NCBI GenBank assembly: GCA_004352715.1
Contig: SCFE01000004.1
Location: 2,701,918-2,765,917, forward strand
DNA from: Hofstenia miamia
Taxonomy: Eukaryota; Xenacoelomorpha; Acoela
Direction of reading: 5' to 3'
Length of the DNA stretch: 64,000 bases
The position numbers and the translations under genes are program-made. Below, piece by piece: positions 35,087-46,676 of this stretch. Within the stretch, counting starts at the first letter, position 1. The number at the start of each line of letters is the position of its first letter. The notes under the pieces are model-generated. The model was given only the letters and a program-made list of their open reading frames with translations, was not told where the DNA came from and did not search any database.

Positions 35087-35498
35087 ACTAATTGTTTGCC
35101 TGCAAATGTTGTTCCTTTTAAAAATTTCAGGAAATACGACAAAGTTGTACTGCAAATGTCACTTTAATTATTATCAAGTAATAAAGTGGAAGCAAATAGT
35201 TTTGCGACATGATCTAATTGATAATCAATATGTTGCATATTCCATTTTGGGTAAATATAATGTTTTTCACAGACTATGCAAATGCAACCTCATGTAGCCT
35301 GCTCAGTATATATAACTAAGTAACAGAAAAATTTGTAAGTAATATTTCAATATTGAATTACAAGATCAGCAAAATTTTAGTTGAATTGGGCATATACATC
35401 AAGAACTCAATTTCATTTTAAGTTTGTGCATTATAATGCACAGTGGTCGTTTGAATAGTTTGTACATTATAGTGACTTGATGCATATATTTGTTTAAG

Positions 35499-37720
35499 AT
35501 GAATGTTGATTACTCAAATTTGTATTGGCGACCCTACAAACGCGGTTATGCTATCTGTGTCCAATGGGATAAAGAATTCAATCATCATGAGGAATTTGTG
35601 CCAGTTGAAAAGCTCTTACCACTTCAGCCTAATACTGATGATTTGAAAGTTGGAACTCCTGTAAAAATGCAATGGGGCAAGATATGGTGGACAGGATATA
35701 TTAAGAAATATCAGGTAATTTATTTTTAACCCTATTTCAAATGATCATGATCAGTTTTTATATTTACATTGTGATTCATAGCTGTTAATTTAGGAGTCTC
35801 AAGTTATGGACCAACAAATTGAAGCATATTCATCTACTTCCCCCAGTCCATTGAGAAGAACTTATAGCTGCTCAGAAACTAATCATTCAGAAGATAAGAA
35901 ATCACCTGAAACAGTAAAAAATATAATTTAAATACAAATGAGTTATACGTATTTAGGATATTGAAGTCTCAGATGATCACCCCTCATCATCCGTTTACAA
36001 CCTGCGAGAACGACGTTCAGTAATAAGTTGCTATGACAATTTCTCGGATGAATTTGACAGAAATTCTGAACAGGATACATCGAGCAATGAAGAATCAATT
36101 GGCATCGAGCTTAATGATAAAGTTTCTTCAACATCTGAAAATGAAGCTGATGATAAAGAAAACATACGATGGCGAAGGCGCATCCAAGTTTTTCCAAAGT
36201 TGGATTGCACATATATTCGAGAGAAAGCATCAGAAACTCGAACACCATTACAATATTATTTGGACTATTTTTCAAATGAGTTCTTACAAACAATATGTGA
36301 TTTTTCGAACATATATGAAAGAGAAAAAAGACCAAATTCTACATTTACAATTTCTATAAGTGAGTTAAAGTTGTTTCTTGGAACGACAATATGGATGTCA
36401 CTTATTAAACTACCTGATACTAGGTTTTATTGGAACACATATATTCGAGTTCACCAAGTGGCAGATCACATTACTCGAAATAAATGGGAAAAAATAAAAG
36501 GAATGCTACATTTTTGCGAAAATTCCAAACTTCACGAAGAATCCTCAAAAACACGAAAATTTAATTTGCTTTTCAGAGAATTTAATCGTGTTGCAAATCA
36601 AATTTCGTACAAGGAACATCTCAGCATAGATGAACAAATAGTTCCTTATAAGGGAGTGAAATCTGGAGGATTGCGACAATATAATCCCCACAAGCCCAAA
36701 AAATGGGGATATAAGTTATTTCTCATGTGTGAAGAAGGTGGTCTCATCCATAACATAGAGTTCTATGCTGGACAACAAGATTGGCATAACGTAGAATTGG
36801 AGAATATTCACATAGGAAAGTCAGGGCAAGTTGTTATTCGCCAATGTCAGAAAATACCTTCAGGTTTCAATTTCAAAGTTGCTTTTGATAACTGGTTTAA
36901 CTCTCCTGAGCTTATGATATACTTAGCCAATAAATTAAATATTTACTGTATAGGCACAGTTCGCATCAATAGATGTAAAGGTTTGACATTTTCAACAGAT
37001 AAAGAGATGAAAGAGCGTGGAAGAGGATCATGTGATGAACGACAATGTGAAGAAAAGGGTGTTTTGCTAAATGCAATAAAATGGTTTGACAGAAAACCTG
37101 TTTATGTTACCAGTACATTTGTTGGTCGTTATCCAATTGATAAAGCAAAACGTTTTGATCGCAGTCAAAAGGAACAGGTTGAAATTGATTGCCCAAAAAT
37201 AATAAAGACATACAATGCAACAATGGGGTTCGTTGATGAAATAAATCGTTATGTATCACTATACCGAACTACGGCACATTGTAATAAACGCCACTACATC
37301 AAACTTTTCTTTCATTACAATGATCTTGCTTGTGTTAACAGATGGTTGTTATATCGGAGAGACTGTGAAGATATCAATATGGTGCCAAAATACTCGTTGT
37401 ATGAATTCAAATGTTACATTGCAGAGGCCCTGTCAAAAATAGAGCCCTCAGCAATAAAAGGTAGAAGGTCTCTACAAGATGATGAAAGACATATGAAAAG
37501 AAAATGTGGAGGACCTTCCATTCAATTTCCTGTCCAAGATATACGATTAGATGGTCACGATCACTGGCCTGAAGCAGTACAACAGATCGGTCGATGTAAG
37601 AATCAGCTATGTGGCTCTAGAACATATTTCAAGTGTGTAAAGTGCAATGTTCACATTTGTATTTCAAAAAGTCATAATTGTTTCATGGCCTTTCATAATG
37701 TACAATCATCATATACTTAG
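35499..37720 (+). CDS. piggyBac transposase, three exons, 699 residues
   Basis: Exons are 35499-35714, 35794-35913 and 35957-37720; all junctions are phase 0 with GT/AG introns of 79 and 43 nt. The ATG at 35499 is the first in frame. The catalytic triad is seen as SIDEQIVPYKG (Asp ~337), FDNWFNS (Asp ~423) and NATMGFVDEINRY (Asp ~539). The C-terminus keeps a Cys/His-rich DNA-binding region, RCKNQLCGSRTYFKCVKC to ICISKSHNCFMAFH (~658-692). Residues 1-72 form a separate module ending GTPVKMQWGKIWWTGYIKKY, which resembles an SH3/Tudor-like barrel; an acidic, Ser-rich linker follows. The enzyme excises and inserts at TTAA. No stop or frameshift is present. Domestication is less likely because the terminal repeats are intact. 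Confidence 0.88.
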
Positions 37721-37749
37721 TTATGATAGTCAAATGTTTCTTTTGTGTA

Positions 37750-37771
37750 AATAAACTATCGCAATAATAAA
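37750..37771 (+). promoter_or_regulatory. Polyadenylation signals of the piggyBac transcript
   Basis: Two AATAAA hexamers (37750-37755 and 37766-37771) lie 30-50 bases after the transposase stop and before the right end. Confidence 0.6.
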
Positions 37772-37798
37772 GATTGTTCACTTAAATTTGCTTTTTGA

Positions 37799-37860
37799 AG
37801 TTTGTGCATTATATTGTACAAACTTCTTAACTGCCCAATGAACACTATAATGTACAAACT
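37799..37860. repeat. piggyBac right subterminal repeats
   Basis: AGTTTGTGCATTATATTGTA followed by CAAACT is an imperfect palindrome. CTGCCCAATGAACACTATAA at 37831-37850 is a direct-orientation copy of the left end just inside its first seven bases (CTGCCCATTGTACACTATAG, 35061-35080). So the right end contains an internal piece of left-end sequence as well as its own inverted terminus. Confidence 0.7.
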
Positions 37861-38284
37861 CAGTGCGAGCAAAATAATTAGAGATTTGATTAATTAAAAA
37901 AATTATTTTCTAAATTTTACTAAATAGGTATCTATGAAAAAACAAGATTTCGAAAACAAATAATTTAAGATGCCCTGGGCAGAACAAGGTTATGTCAAAA
38001 TATTCTTTAAAAGAATTTATGTCGCAATTTTCTTAAATTGGTTGCCCTAAGATAAGATATGCATTAATATGGAGAATACGTGGCATGTGTTGACATAAAA
38101 CACGAGTTAGAAGGAAAATTCTAGATAGTTGATGCAAGGAATTGTGCTATTAGTCACTAAAGCATAAAATTTTGCCGTTCTTTGTATAGAACATTCGCCA
38201 TTCACTATTAATTCTTTCCGTAACAACATTTTCTGAGTGTTCTTGACTTTTTGATGAATAGCAATTTAAAATACATCCTATATG

Positions 38285-39573
38285 CAGGGTGATTAATAAT
38301 TTTCCCGAAAGAGTATAGCGTGGATAGTAAAATTATAAATTTATGAAATCCATTTCTTTACATTTTGTTTACATTGATTAGATTTTCAAGATATTCATAA
38401 TATTATAGCATGGCGCAATACTCTATAACAGAAAAAGTAGAAATTACAGCATGGTTTATTACGAATGGCAATTTAGAAGAGTGTAGAAGAAAGTTTTCTA
38501 ACAAATATGCAAAAGAAGCACCAAGTACCTCAACTCTTTTGATTTGAAAAAGAAACTGCTGGAGACGCAATTTAGCTTCGCATAGGCCTCATACAAGAAG
38601 AAATGTAACAGCATCTGGTGATGAAAACAGGCAAAAGGTACGTGATTTGGTTGCTGAAGATCCGACTGTTTCCACAAGACGTTTGTCAGATGAAATAGGC
38701 GTGTCGCAGGCTCCTGTAGTTCGCATTATGAAGACGGAAAAGATGCATCCCTATAAGTCTGTTTATTTTGAGTTTATTTGTGATGGTGACTCAGACAGAA
38801 GGATGCAGTATTATGAAATAATGTTAGAGAAAATTCAGCGTGATCCTGCATTTACCAGAAAACTAACATTTTCTGACGAATGTGTAATGCATTTGAAGGT
38901 CAATGTTAACAAACACAATGTCCATTATTTGGCGACGGAAAACCCACACCAACGGATACTTGATCCGGGAAATACTCCTTCTTTGACAGTTTGTGCATGT
39001 GTTGGATATAATGGAGTCCTATGCTACGATATCAGCCAACAAACCATGAATGGTTAGCGATACAATGCATTGTTAATGGAAAAGGTGATACCACGCTTCA
39101 AACGTCAAAGACAGCTGTATTTTCAGCAAGATGGCGCGCCATGCCATTATGCTACTGCAGTAAGAAATACTCTGAATGAGCATTTGGCTGAGAGATGGAT
39201 TGGCAGAAGAGGCCATATTGAATGGCTCGCAAGGTCGCCAGATCTCACGGTGTGCGACTTTTTTGTGGTTGTATCTTCGATTTCGAGTTTACCATCCTAT
39301 TGGAATAATTTTCGCCTCAGTAGCTGATTTGCAAGCAAGGATGGAACAGGAGTTATTGAATATCCCATTACAAATGTTCACGCGTACTCTTCGTGGTTAT
39401 CCTAAACGTCTTCAGTTATGTATGGATACCAACGGTGAACTCTTTGAGTAATCTTTCATCATGTACATCATGGTATGTTGCTTTATAAACTTACTTTATA
39501 AACTTTTGTGAAAATATAACTCTGGACATAAATATATATTTTTTATTTTTCGGGGAAATTATGAATCACCCTG
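38285..39573 (+). mobile_element. DD41D mariner-like transposon
   Basis: Left CAGGGTGATTAATAATTTTC and reverse-complemented right CAGGGTGATTCATAATTTCC form 24-bp inverted repeats with two mismatches. The right flank is TA (39574-39575) and the left TG (38283-38284), a mutated TA. Length 1289 bp fits the Tc1/mariner superfamily. Confidence 0.88.
38410..39451 (+). pseudogene. DD41D mariner-like transposase, few lesions
   Basis: It starts MAQYSITEKVEITAWFITNG with an N-terminal helix-turn-helix, then RRLSDEIGVSQAPVVRIMK. The first Asp is in LTFSDECVMHL, the second in FQQDGAPCHYA and the third in ARSPDLTVCDFF. Exactly 41 residues separate the second and third Asp, so this is the DD41D group. It ends CMDTNGELFE with a TAA at 39449-39451. 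Lesions are a stop (TGA) after STLLI near 38542, a stop after SQQTMNG near 39055, and a frameshift after CDFF near 39262. About 345 residues were encoded originally, a normal length. The few lesions suggest a rather young copy. Confidence 0.85.
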
Positions 39574-40274
39574 TACATGAGAACATCATTGTTATTGGTT
39601 TGGCTAACAACGTTTTAATACAGCATATTTTTTAAGGTTTATATTATATATACATTATTGTATATTCTAATTCTTCATTCAAGACTTAGAAATATGTAAC
39701 ATCAAAAGTCGCACTCTCTTATCAGACACAGATATTCATGTTAGCCCATCAAAATGAAGAATTGTGGGGTATGCACAACAAATATGAGCTACATCAAGAT
39801 CTTGAAAAACGAGATCACTCCGACACTTGCACATTCGGATGCAGGCCGTATCACAAATACATTAAATGATTGTGCATAAACTATTAAACTATTAATTACT
39901 CTTTACATTCAGATTTCCAGTAACTGTTTCTGCCCAATAATTTCAACATAGGATACAGTCGGGTTTCTAAATCATTAGTTTTTGTTGATGCTATGTTCAC
40001 AATCAACAATTTGAAATAATACATTAATATATGCCAAGAAAAGCTATGTGGTGAAGATAATTACTTAACACACAACAATCAAGTTTATTAAATATCAAAA
40101 TTACACACACATTTGTGAATCACTGAATTTTCCCAAATAAAATATGAGTTTAAATTGCAGTCATGCTAAAATCAATATTTGTTGATTTGTACAATCAATA
40201 TTTTGTACAAATAAAAATGTGAGTCATTGAACAAATGTGAATTGTGTAATTATTTAAATATAAATATTTTTAAG

Positions 40275-40409
40275 CATTTCACAAACAAATGTTTAGGCAT
40301 CGACTTAGACCTATTATTTACTAAAAAACAGATAATCATGGGAGTTGTGGGCGAAGACAAATCTATTAAAACAGAAATTCATTTAAAGTTTACCTCAAAA
40401 TCAGAAGAT
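40275..40409 (+). CDS. Possible plus-strand exon of unknown gene
   Basis: The frame HFTNKCLGIDLDLLF, then MGVVGEDKSIKTEIHLKFTS and KSED, lies between an acceptor-like TTTTTAAG (40267-40274) and a strong donor GAT|GTGAGT. An alternative acceptor TTTAG ends at 40296. Composition of the second half looks coding. No family recognised and no partner exon found, so confidence is low. Confidence 0.28.
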
Positions 40410-40562
40410 GTGAGTTTCTCGATTGTACAATTCTTTTTTATTGTCATTCGTTGCTAAAATAAATATAATTCAAATAGAATAACATTAAAACATGATTTTT
40501 CATTGAATTTACAGTTTAAGAAATCAATATTGAAGAAAAGTGACTCTATTACACAGATTAAC

Positions 40563-41224
40563 CAAGAGGCAGAGTAGGCAGTTCCCTGGGCGGCACTTTT
40601 ACCAATAACATATAGAAATTAGGTAAACAATGATTTCTAAGAAGGATAATGTAAAAAGACACAAACATATATATGGAGTTGGCCATGGCCCACTGAATAA
40701 TACGGTCCAATTAGTTGCAGTATCGCTTTCCTAAACGGGGCCGAGTACTGATTGGCTAATGATATGTCGCAATCGGTAGATATTAATTCTATTTTTTGGT
40801 TACCAATGGCTACCAATTGCAGTGCAGAGTGATCATTCTCAGAAGCTGATTATAAATGGACAGCTGCCTACATTTATTGATGAACACATGAATGATTTTA
40901 CATGTTTTTAGCATTAGCTCATCTTTATTTCTTTCTACAGATTTTGTTGAAATTTTTTATTTGCTTGAAAGAAAAAAACACGCCGGAAGCTATTTTAAAA
41001 AGTTATTTCCGAATAATAAACCATCATTTTAAAATACTGTTTTCCTAAATACCCATGAACATGTACATTGTTTTAATAGACATTTCATAGTATAGAAATG
41101 ATTTTTGATGCAAAAATAGAACAGTGCAAATAATTTTGAAAGTAGTTTGAAATATAAAGCTTAGAGTATAATAAAAGAAAAAATTTGGGGAATCACGTCT
41201 TGTCTGCCTACTACACCGGCACTG
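40563..41224. mobile_element. Possible hAT-like non-autonomous element
   Basis: Left CAAGAGGCAGAGTAGGCAG and reverse-complemented right CAGTGCCGGTGTAGTAGGCA share a terminal AGTAGGCAG core in inverted orientation. The target duplication is unclear (ATTA shared at best). No coding capacity. Confidence 0.3.
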
Positions 41225-41790
41225 CTATTACATTAGAGCCATCATCAAATTCTCTATTTGGAGTAATCAAGTCTTAAATAATGGGATACCCCATAAAATG
41301 AGTCACAGAACTGCAAATGCACTTCTACTCGTAATGAAGGATATATGTGAAGTTGCACCACTTTCACAACCCATTGGGTTAAATTATTAGGCTCACAGTT
41401 AGCCGGAACAGGGATTAAAAAACAAAGCCATGGAACAATTTGACTAAATAATTGCGATTATATTATATTTGCTAAGCCAAAATGGTGGGACGAAACACTA
41501 AAAACGACCGCTTTTGTTGTCCAAACAAAAGAAATCGATGTCCTAAATTACGTATAAATCAAGTGAAAAAAAGGATTATCAATATATTTAAGGCACGTTG
41601 AACAATTCAAGAATAAACACTGAAGGTACTAACGTATTCTGTCTACAAAAATGCAACATTCTTCTTAAACATTATTTCTTACTAATTTGAATTTCTCCAA
41701 AGAAATATCAATAGCTGTAAATACTTGTGGATAATTATTCCTGTTTTCTAAAATACAGGTATCTTCCAATTCGCTGTTCCTTTCATCTGT

Positions 41791-41899
41791 TTAATCAAAA
41801 CTGCTTCCTTTACTGTCTTCAAGACAGTAAAGAATTGCGTTTTCATCCTTAAGATCATTACTTCCCAATTTTTTCCACGCTTTCCTCTTCATACTTTTC
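41791..41899 (-). pseudogene. Split reading frame, downstream half
   Basis: The minus strand reads MKRKAWKKLGSNDLKDENA, then LYCLEDSKGSSFD, immediately outside the hAT left end. Together with 45096-45430 it appears to be one older minus-strand coding segment that the hAT insertion separated. The combined peptide resembles a family of uncharacterised invertebrate proteins often linked to mobile DNA; I recognise the pattern but cannot name it. Confidence 0.4.
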
Positions 41900-44800
41900 C
41901 ATCGGGACCAGATACCGGGTCCGGGACCAATAATAAAAGTTCGGGACCGCGACAGGGACCAATAATAAAAGTTCGGGATCGGTACCGGGACCAGGTAGCA
42001 GTTAAAGACCAAACCATGTCACTTGATTCTTTTGACATATTAGCATTTTGGAAAAATGCTCCATACAAAACACTTTTAAATGGATAATGCGACTTTAATC
42101 AATATACAAAATGCGCCACACAGTTCTTGAAGTTGGCTGGTTTTCAATTACATCTATACTATTAAGCCGACTTTATCAAATTAAACTTGATTAGCTAATT
42201 CATTAGTTAGGTAAGCTGCAATTGCATCTTTGATGTCCGACGCCCAATGCAATATGCTTGATTAGTACTTGATTTACACTGTACAATACTGTAAATGCGT
42301 TTTTGGTGTTACTTTCGATGCACTGGCGTAGCCAGTTAAAAGATAAATAAATGGTCAATGATGGCCCTATTTATATAACTATCGTGTCAAATTTAATATG
42401 CAATTAACAAGAATTCCGCTACACGTTAAATTTAACCTGTATTGGGTACGAAATTTGAATCTATTTCCACACTCGAGTATTTAAAAGGGAAGAAATTATA
42501 ACAAGTGAATGATTACGAATTACAATTAACCACTGATTGGCTAGATGTTTAACATTACAAACATTTATTTACCCGCCAAATCAACATCATTATTATGCGT
42601 TATTTTGTAATAAGCAGTTCATGCTGTTACATTTATATAAGAAACGTGGGAGCGGGCATAATTTTAGACTATTTTAGCGGCTAAAACAGTTAGTAGCAGT
42701 AAACCAGACAAGCTCACAATGTGTCATGTGCACAACACGCAGCCCTGGTTGAACGCATTTATGAGCCTGCTATTGCAGAGGGGGCTCATCAATGCTCGAA
42801 AAAAGCTGCGGAATATGGGCGTTAGTTTACTAATGCTTCTGGCCAACAAGAAACATAGTTTCTTAGTCAGCCTTAATAATGGCTGCATACGGTTAGGTGA
42901 GAAATGTAGTTATATTAAGGTCATGTATCTTAAAACTTGAGCTAGGATAACTGAGTATATAAAATAGATATAAGATCATATTTCAGTTGATAGTTTCACT
43001 GGTTGTTGATATGCGATCTAAACATGATATTTCTGAACCACCAGCGTCAAGGAGAGTTCATGTTGAATAGCACGGTAGTCTTTTAATTATAACTTTTAGA
43101 ATGAGTGCTCAAGATATAAAATCTAAAATTTCAACGAAACTTTATGCCCTTCGTTGGCGGTAAAAGCACTGTATGCGAAAAGTACTGCGATATTGTAAAA
43201 GAAGACGGCTCACATGTTAATGGCTTTGTTTGCTGCAATAGCAGCAGCCGATTGAACAAACGGACTCTTCAAGCATGTAAAATTCTGCAAGAAGGCGGAT
43301 GGTGGTAGTCAACCGTCATCATCAAAACAAACAACAGTTTCTTTTCATAAGGAAACACCTATTAATCCAGCAGCAAAAGAAAGCGTCAACAAAGCTCTTG
43401 TTCGAATGTGCGCAAAAAACTATCGCCCCTAAGCATAGCTAATGGTGAAGGATTCCAAGAACTGGCGCAATGTTTAGTTAATCTTGAAGCCAAGTATGGC
43501 AGTGTCAGTGTTGCCGATTTGTTTTTGCATTCTTCTAATCTCTCGCGACGATTATTGCCCGAAATGTATGAAGAAAAAAGGTACAAACTTTTGCAGTTGT
43601 TTAAGGAACAAATCCATACTACCTTGGAATTTTTATGCCATGTGGCTATTACATGCGACCACTGGACGGATTCACATAACCAGCAGAGTTATACAGGTAT
43701 TCGTTTGTTGATGCCAATTTTGTAATGTATACTGGTACATTGTGTGTTGGCCAATACAACGAGGATACACATCATGGATACAACATCGAAAGGACATTTT
43801 GGAGAAAATGGAATCGTATTCGTTTTCGTTGGAATCACGTGGTTTCAGATACGTCATGACAACCGACAATGATGATAAGCTTGTTTCTGGAGTTTCCCGA
43901 GTTTTTGATAGAATTTCTTGTGCCTGTCATGACTTGCAATTAGCTGTCCAATATGGTCTTCATAATAGTCCGCCTCCAATCCAACATCAAATTTCTCTAG
44001 TCAAGCGAATTGTAAAATATTTCAAGAAAGCTGGACAGAACAAGAATCTCAATACCTCTCTGAAGGAGGATGTTGCCACAAGGTGGAACTCTACCTTGAT
44101 CATGTTGAATTCATTTGTCACCAATTACAACGAAATTAAGCTATCTTTGGTTAATTCGAACGAATGTCTGGAAGAGATTGCTGCTATTGAACTTCCTATT
44201 ATTAATGCGATCATTACTTGCCTGACGCCTTTTCTTGATGCTACAAATCTGATGAGCGTCCAACAAAATCCTACACTTCATTTAGTCATTCCGATTTTTT
44301 CGCGATTGCAAGGCAAGCTTAACAAAATACTTGTTGGAGATGCGAAGTCTTTGGCTCAAGTTCTTCTAGATGGTATCAAATTTAAATGCCTGCCAAAGCA
44401 AACGTCATACCATTTAATTGCAACTTTGCTCGATCCTGGATTTTCTAACGACCACAAGTGCATCTCCACCCAAAACCGTAAAGTGACAGAGAAGTTTGTA
44501 CGGGAGGCCTTGATGATGATGTCACGAAATAATGAAGAACCAGTTGCTCCTCATCCCAGGAAGCAATACAAAGGCTCCTTTTTTGATTCAGATAGTGAAG
44601 AAGAAATTGACTGCATGCTGCAAGTAGCCAATCCTGATTTCAGTGCTACTCAGAAGGATGAATATTCACTCTACCTAATAGTGTTCCGCACTAAATTTCG
44701 ACATTTTAGCATTCTGGAGAAATGCACCATATTCAAAACTAAAGCAAATTGCTCAATCCTATTTGGGCATCCAAGGCTCCGAAACAATTTCCGAGGCCAC

Positions 44801-45095
44801 GTTCAGCTCTGCAAGCCTAACAGTCACAGACAGACGCAGTTCTCTCGATCTCGCGCACGTTAATGAACTTTTGGTTCTGCGAAATTGAAATAAAGTATCT
44901 TAATCCTTTTATTGTATTATGCAATGTCTTTTTGTTAAATTTACTTTTAAATTCATTATTTTCTTAATACCTGTAGTTTTCAGTACCGGGACCGGGACTA
45001 AAGTTATCGGGACTGATACCAGAGACCGGGACCATTTTTCTTTTCGGGACTGGAACTGGACCGGGACTGAAAATTTGAGGTCCCGCAATGCTCTA
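41900..45095 (+). mobile_element. hAT transposon with GGGAC subterminal repeats
   Basis: The right end, read inward, is TAGAGCATTGCGGGACCTCA; the left reads CATCGGGACCAGATACCGGG. Both ends carry clusters of (C)CGGGAC(C) words, in inverted orientation relative to each other (41904-41995 and 44985-45085). A transposase pseudogene lies inside. An extra copy of the transposase C-terminal block (MSLDSFDILAFWKNAPYK, from 42016) sits just inside the left end, so the copy is rearranged. A clear 8-bp target duplication was not found. Confidence 0.7.
43101..44888 (+). pseudogene. hAT transposase, frameshifted
   Basis: From an ATG at 43101 the pieces are a BED-type zinc-finger region (VCEKYCDIVKEDGSHVNGFV), ALVRMCAKNYRP, LHSSNLSRRLLPEMYEEK and HVAITCDHWTDSHNQQSYTG, which holds the first catalytic Asp of hAT enzymes. 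After a frameshift come TDNDDKLVSG, RISCACHDLQLAVQYGL (the conserved C-x2-H region), LKEDVATRWNSTLIML and, after another shift near 44690, AFWRNAPYSKLKQIAQSYLG and SSASLTVTDRRSSLDLAHVN, the C-terminal dimerisation domain. It ends at TGA 44886-44888. Order and spacing match a ~600-residue hAT transposase; at least three disruptions make it inactive. Confidence 0.8.
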
Positions 45096-45430
45096 ATTTG
45101 TATGATATTTTCGCAGTTTGTTTCCATTATTTACCAGTCTTTTCAATTTCTTGACAATAATTTCAAATTCATTAGAAGGAACACTAGCCCTATCATACAT
45201 TTTGATAACTTCGCTTGATAATTCCGCGGCGTCATTACGAGTTTGATGGTTTTGTTCTGTTGATGGAACATATAGGTCTTGAAAACATATTCGCATGTCG
45301 ACGGCACACCTTCTCCTAGCTCTTTAGGAAAACCAAATAGGGAATTGACGCGTTTTTTCTTGTAGACCAAAAATTCTTTTTCTTGTTCCAAAAATGATCT
45401 AACCTCAAAACTGCAAAATTGAACGATCAC
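45096..45430 (-). pseudogene. Split reading frame, upstream half
   Basis: The minus strand reads FLVYKKKRVNSLFGFPKELG, then VPSTCEYVFKTYMFHQQNKT; after a one-base frameshift it continues TRNDAAELSSEVIKMYDRAS and LKRLVNNGNKLRKYHTN up to the hAT end. It resumes beyond the hAT as MKRKAWKKL (41791-41899). The frameshift and insertion show it is dead. Product unknown. Confidence 0.5.
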
Positions 45431-46676
45431 AAAAGTCGCAAAGCGTTATAACATGAATTACGGGTGTATGTGATTCTAATGAAATTTAAGAACTTAAAAA
45501 ATAACTCGAAGTTGCACCACCAAGACATGACGAAAAATAGAAGCAAATGTAATAAAATTAAAATATATCTAACAAAGCAACATAAATGCCTTCCACACTA
45601 ATGTCTATGCTATCTCTATTCAAAATTTAATTTGATGAATAATACACGTTTAATTTTAATATAACCTTAAAAATTTAACAAGCTATGGGATCGGAAATGT
45701 GTTCATCTACACACAGTTGGCATATCAGCTTATAATTACTCGAAAAGGATTGGACGAATGAATGCGAGACAGTAGTATTTAAAAAAGAATGGAAAAGCAT
45801 TGAAATAAAAGTTATATATTGTTTGCCAGTGCCATTTGTAACAAACTCTTATTTGTATTGGTTTAAGGAGCAGGAACATCACACACCAATGAATTCAAAT
45901 TTTATAATTGAAGGTTACTCATACAAAATTGAATGTCAACATTTCAAAAAACAAGATTGGAGTAAGAATTTTAAAAGTTTTATATTCCATAATGGACAAG
46001 AATGAACACGTACATAATAAAAAATGACGTCTTGCTTGACCTTCAATTTGAAAATTGAAATCTCAAAATTTAAAACCAAAGCGATGTCTATATACATGAG
46101 ATGCATTTAACAGACGATGTCAAACAACTAGGCTGATGTCATTCACATGTTTCTCATTCTGCTGTCTGAGAACTTAGCATATATTGTTGTAGATATTACT
46201 ACTTAAAGAGGAAATAGAAGCAACTTATTCGATATTATCCTAGCCATTGTTGACCATATAAAATAAATTTAGACTACATTTCAGAAATTGCGTAGATTTG
46301 GAATTGATTACCGATTGTCTTCCGCTACTTAGAAATTATTTTAAAAATTGTGCACTAGTGAAATCATTTCAACAATAAGGTATCACATGTGTTTACTTAC
46401 TGATATAATAATAACGTTTATTGATAGTTGTTGCTCAACCACTAGAGAACTTAATGGTCAGAATTGTGCTTTGATGATAAATGCACAAGTAATTAACAAA
46501 ACGCAATTCATGATAGTTGCAACGCGTTATAAAACTGCGATTTTTCGTTTAGGAGAAAGAATTAGAGTTTCATGCTAATATCACTGGAGCAGCAATAAAA
46601 CTAGTTTTATTCTCAGGTGCCTCTATTTTATGCAGAGGCAAAACAATTTAATAAAAATGAATATTATATATATATA
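45431..46676. other. Non-coding stretch
   Basis: No feature recognised. Confidence 0.5.

Larger units (their letters stand above)
35053..37989 (+). mobile_element. piggyBac transposon, apparently intact
   Basis: Both ends carry a perfect 14-bp terminal inverted repeat CCTTGTTCTGCCCA (35053-35066, and reversed at 37976-37989). The left flank is TTAA (35049-35052) and the right flank TTAT (37990-37993), a TTAA target duplication with one substitution. The 2937-bp element encodes one spliced transposase without disabling changes and carries repeated palindromic words near both ends. This is the best candidate for a recently or still active element in the window. Confidence 0.9.
39574..41790. 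other. Largely non-coding stretch
   Basis: Contains a possible plus-strand exon (40275-40409) and an ill-defined hAT-like repeat (40563-41224); otherwise nothing recognised. Confidence 0.4.
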
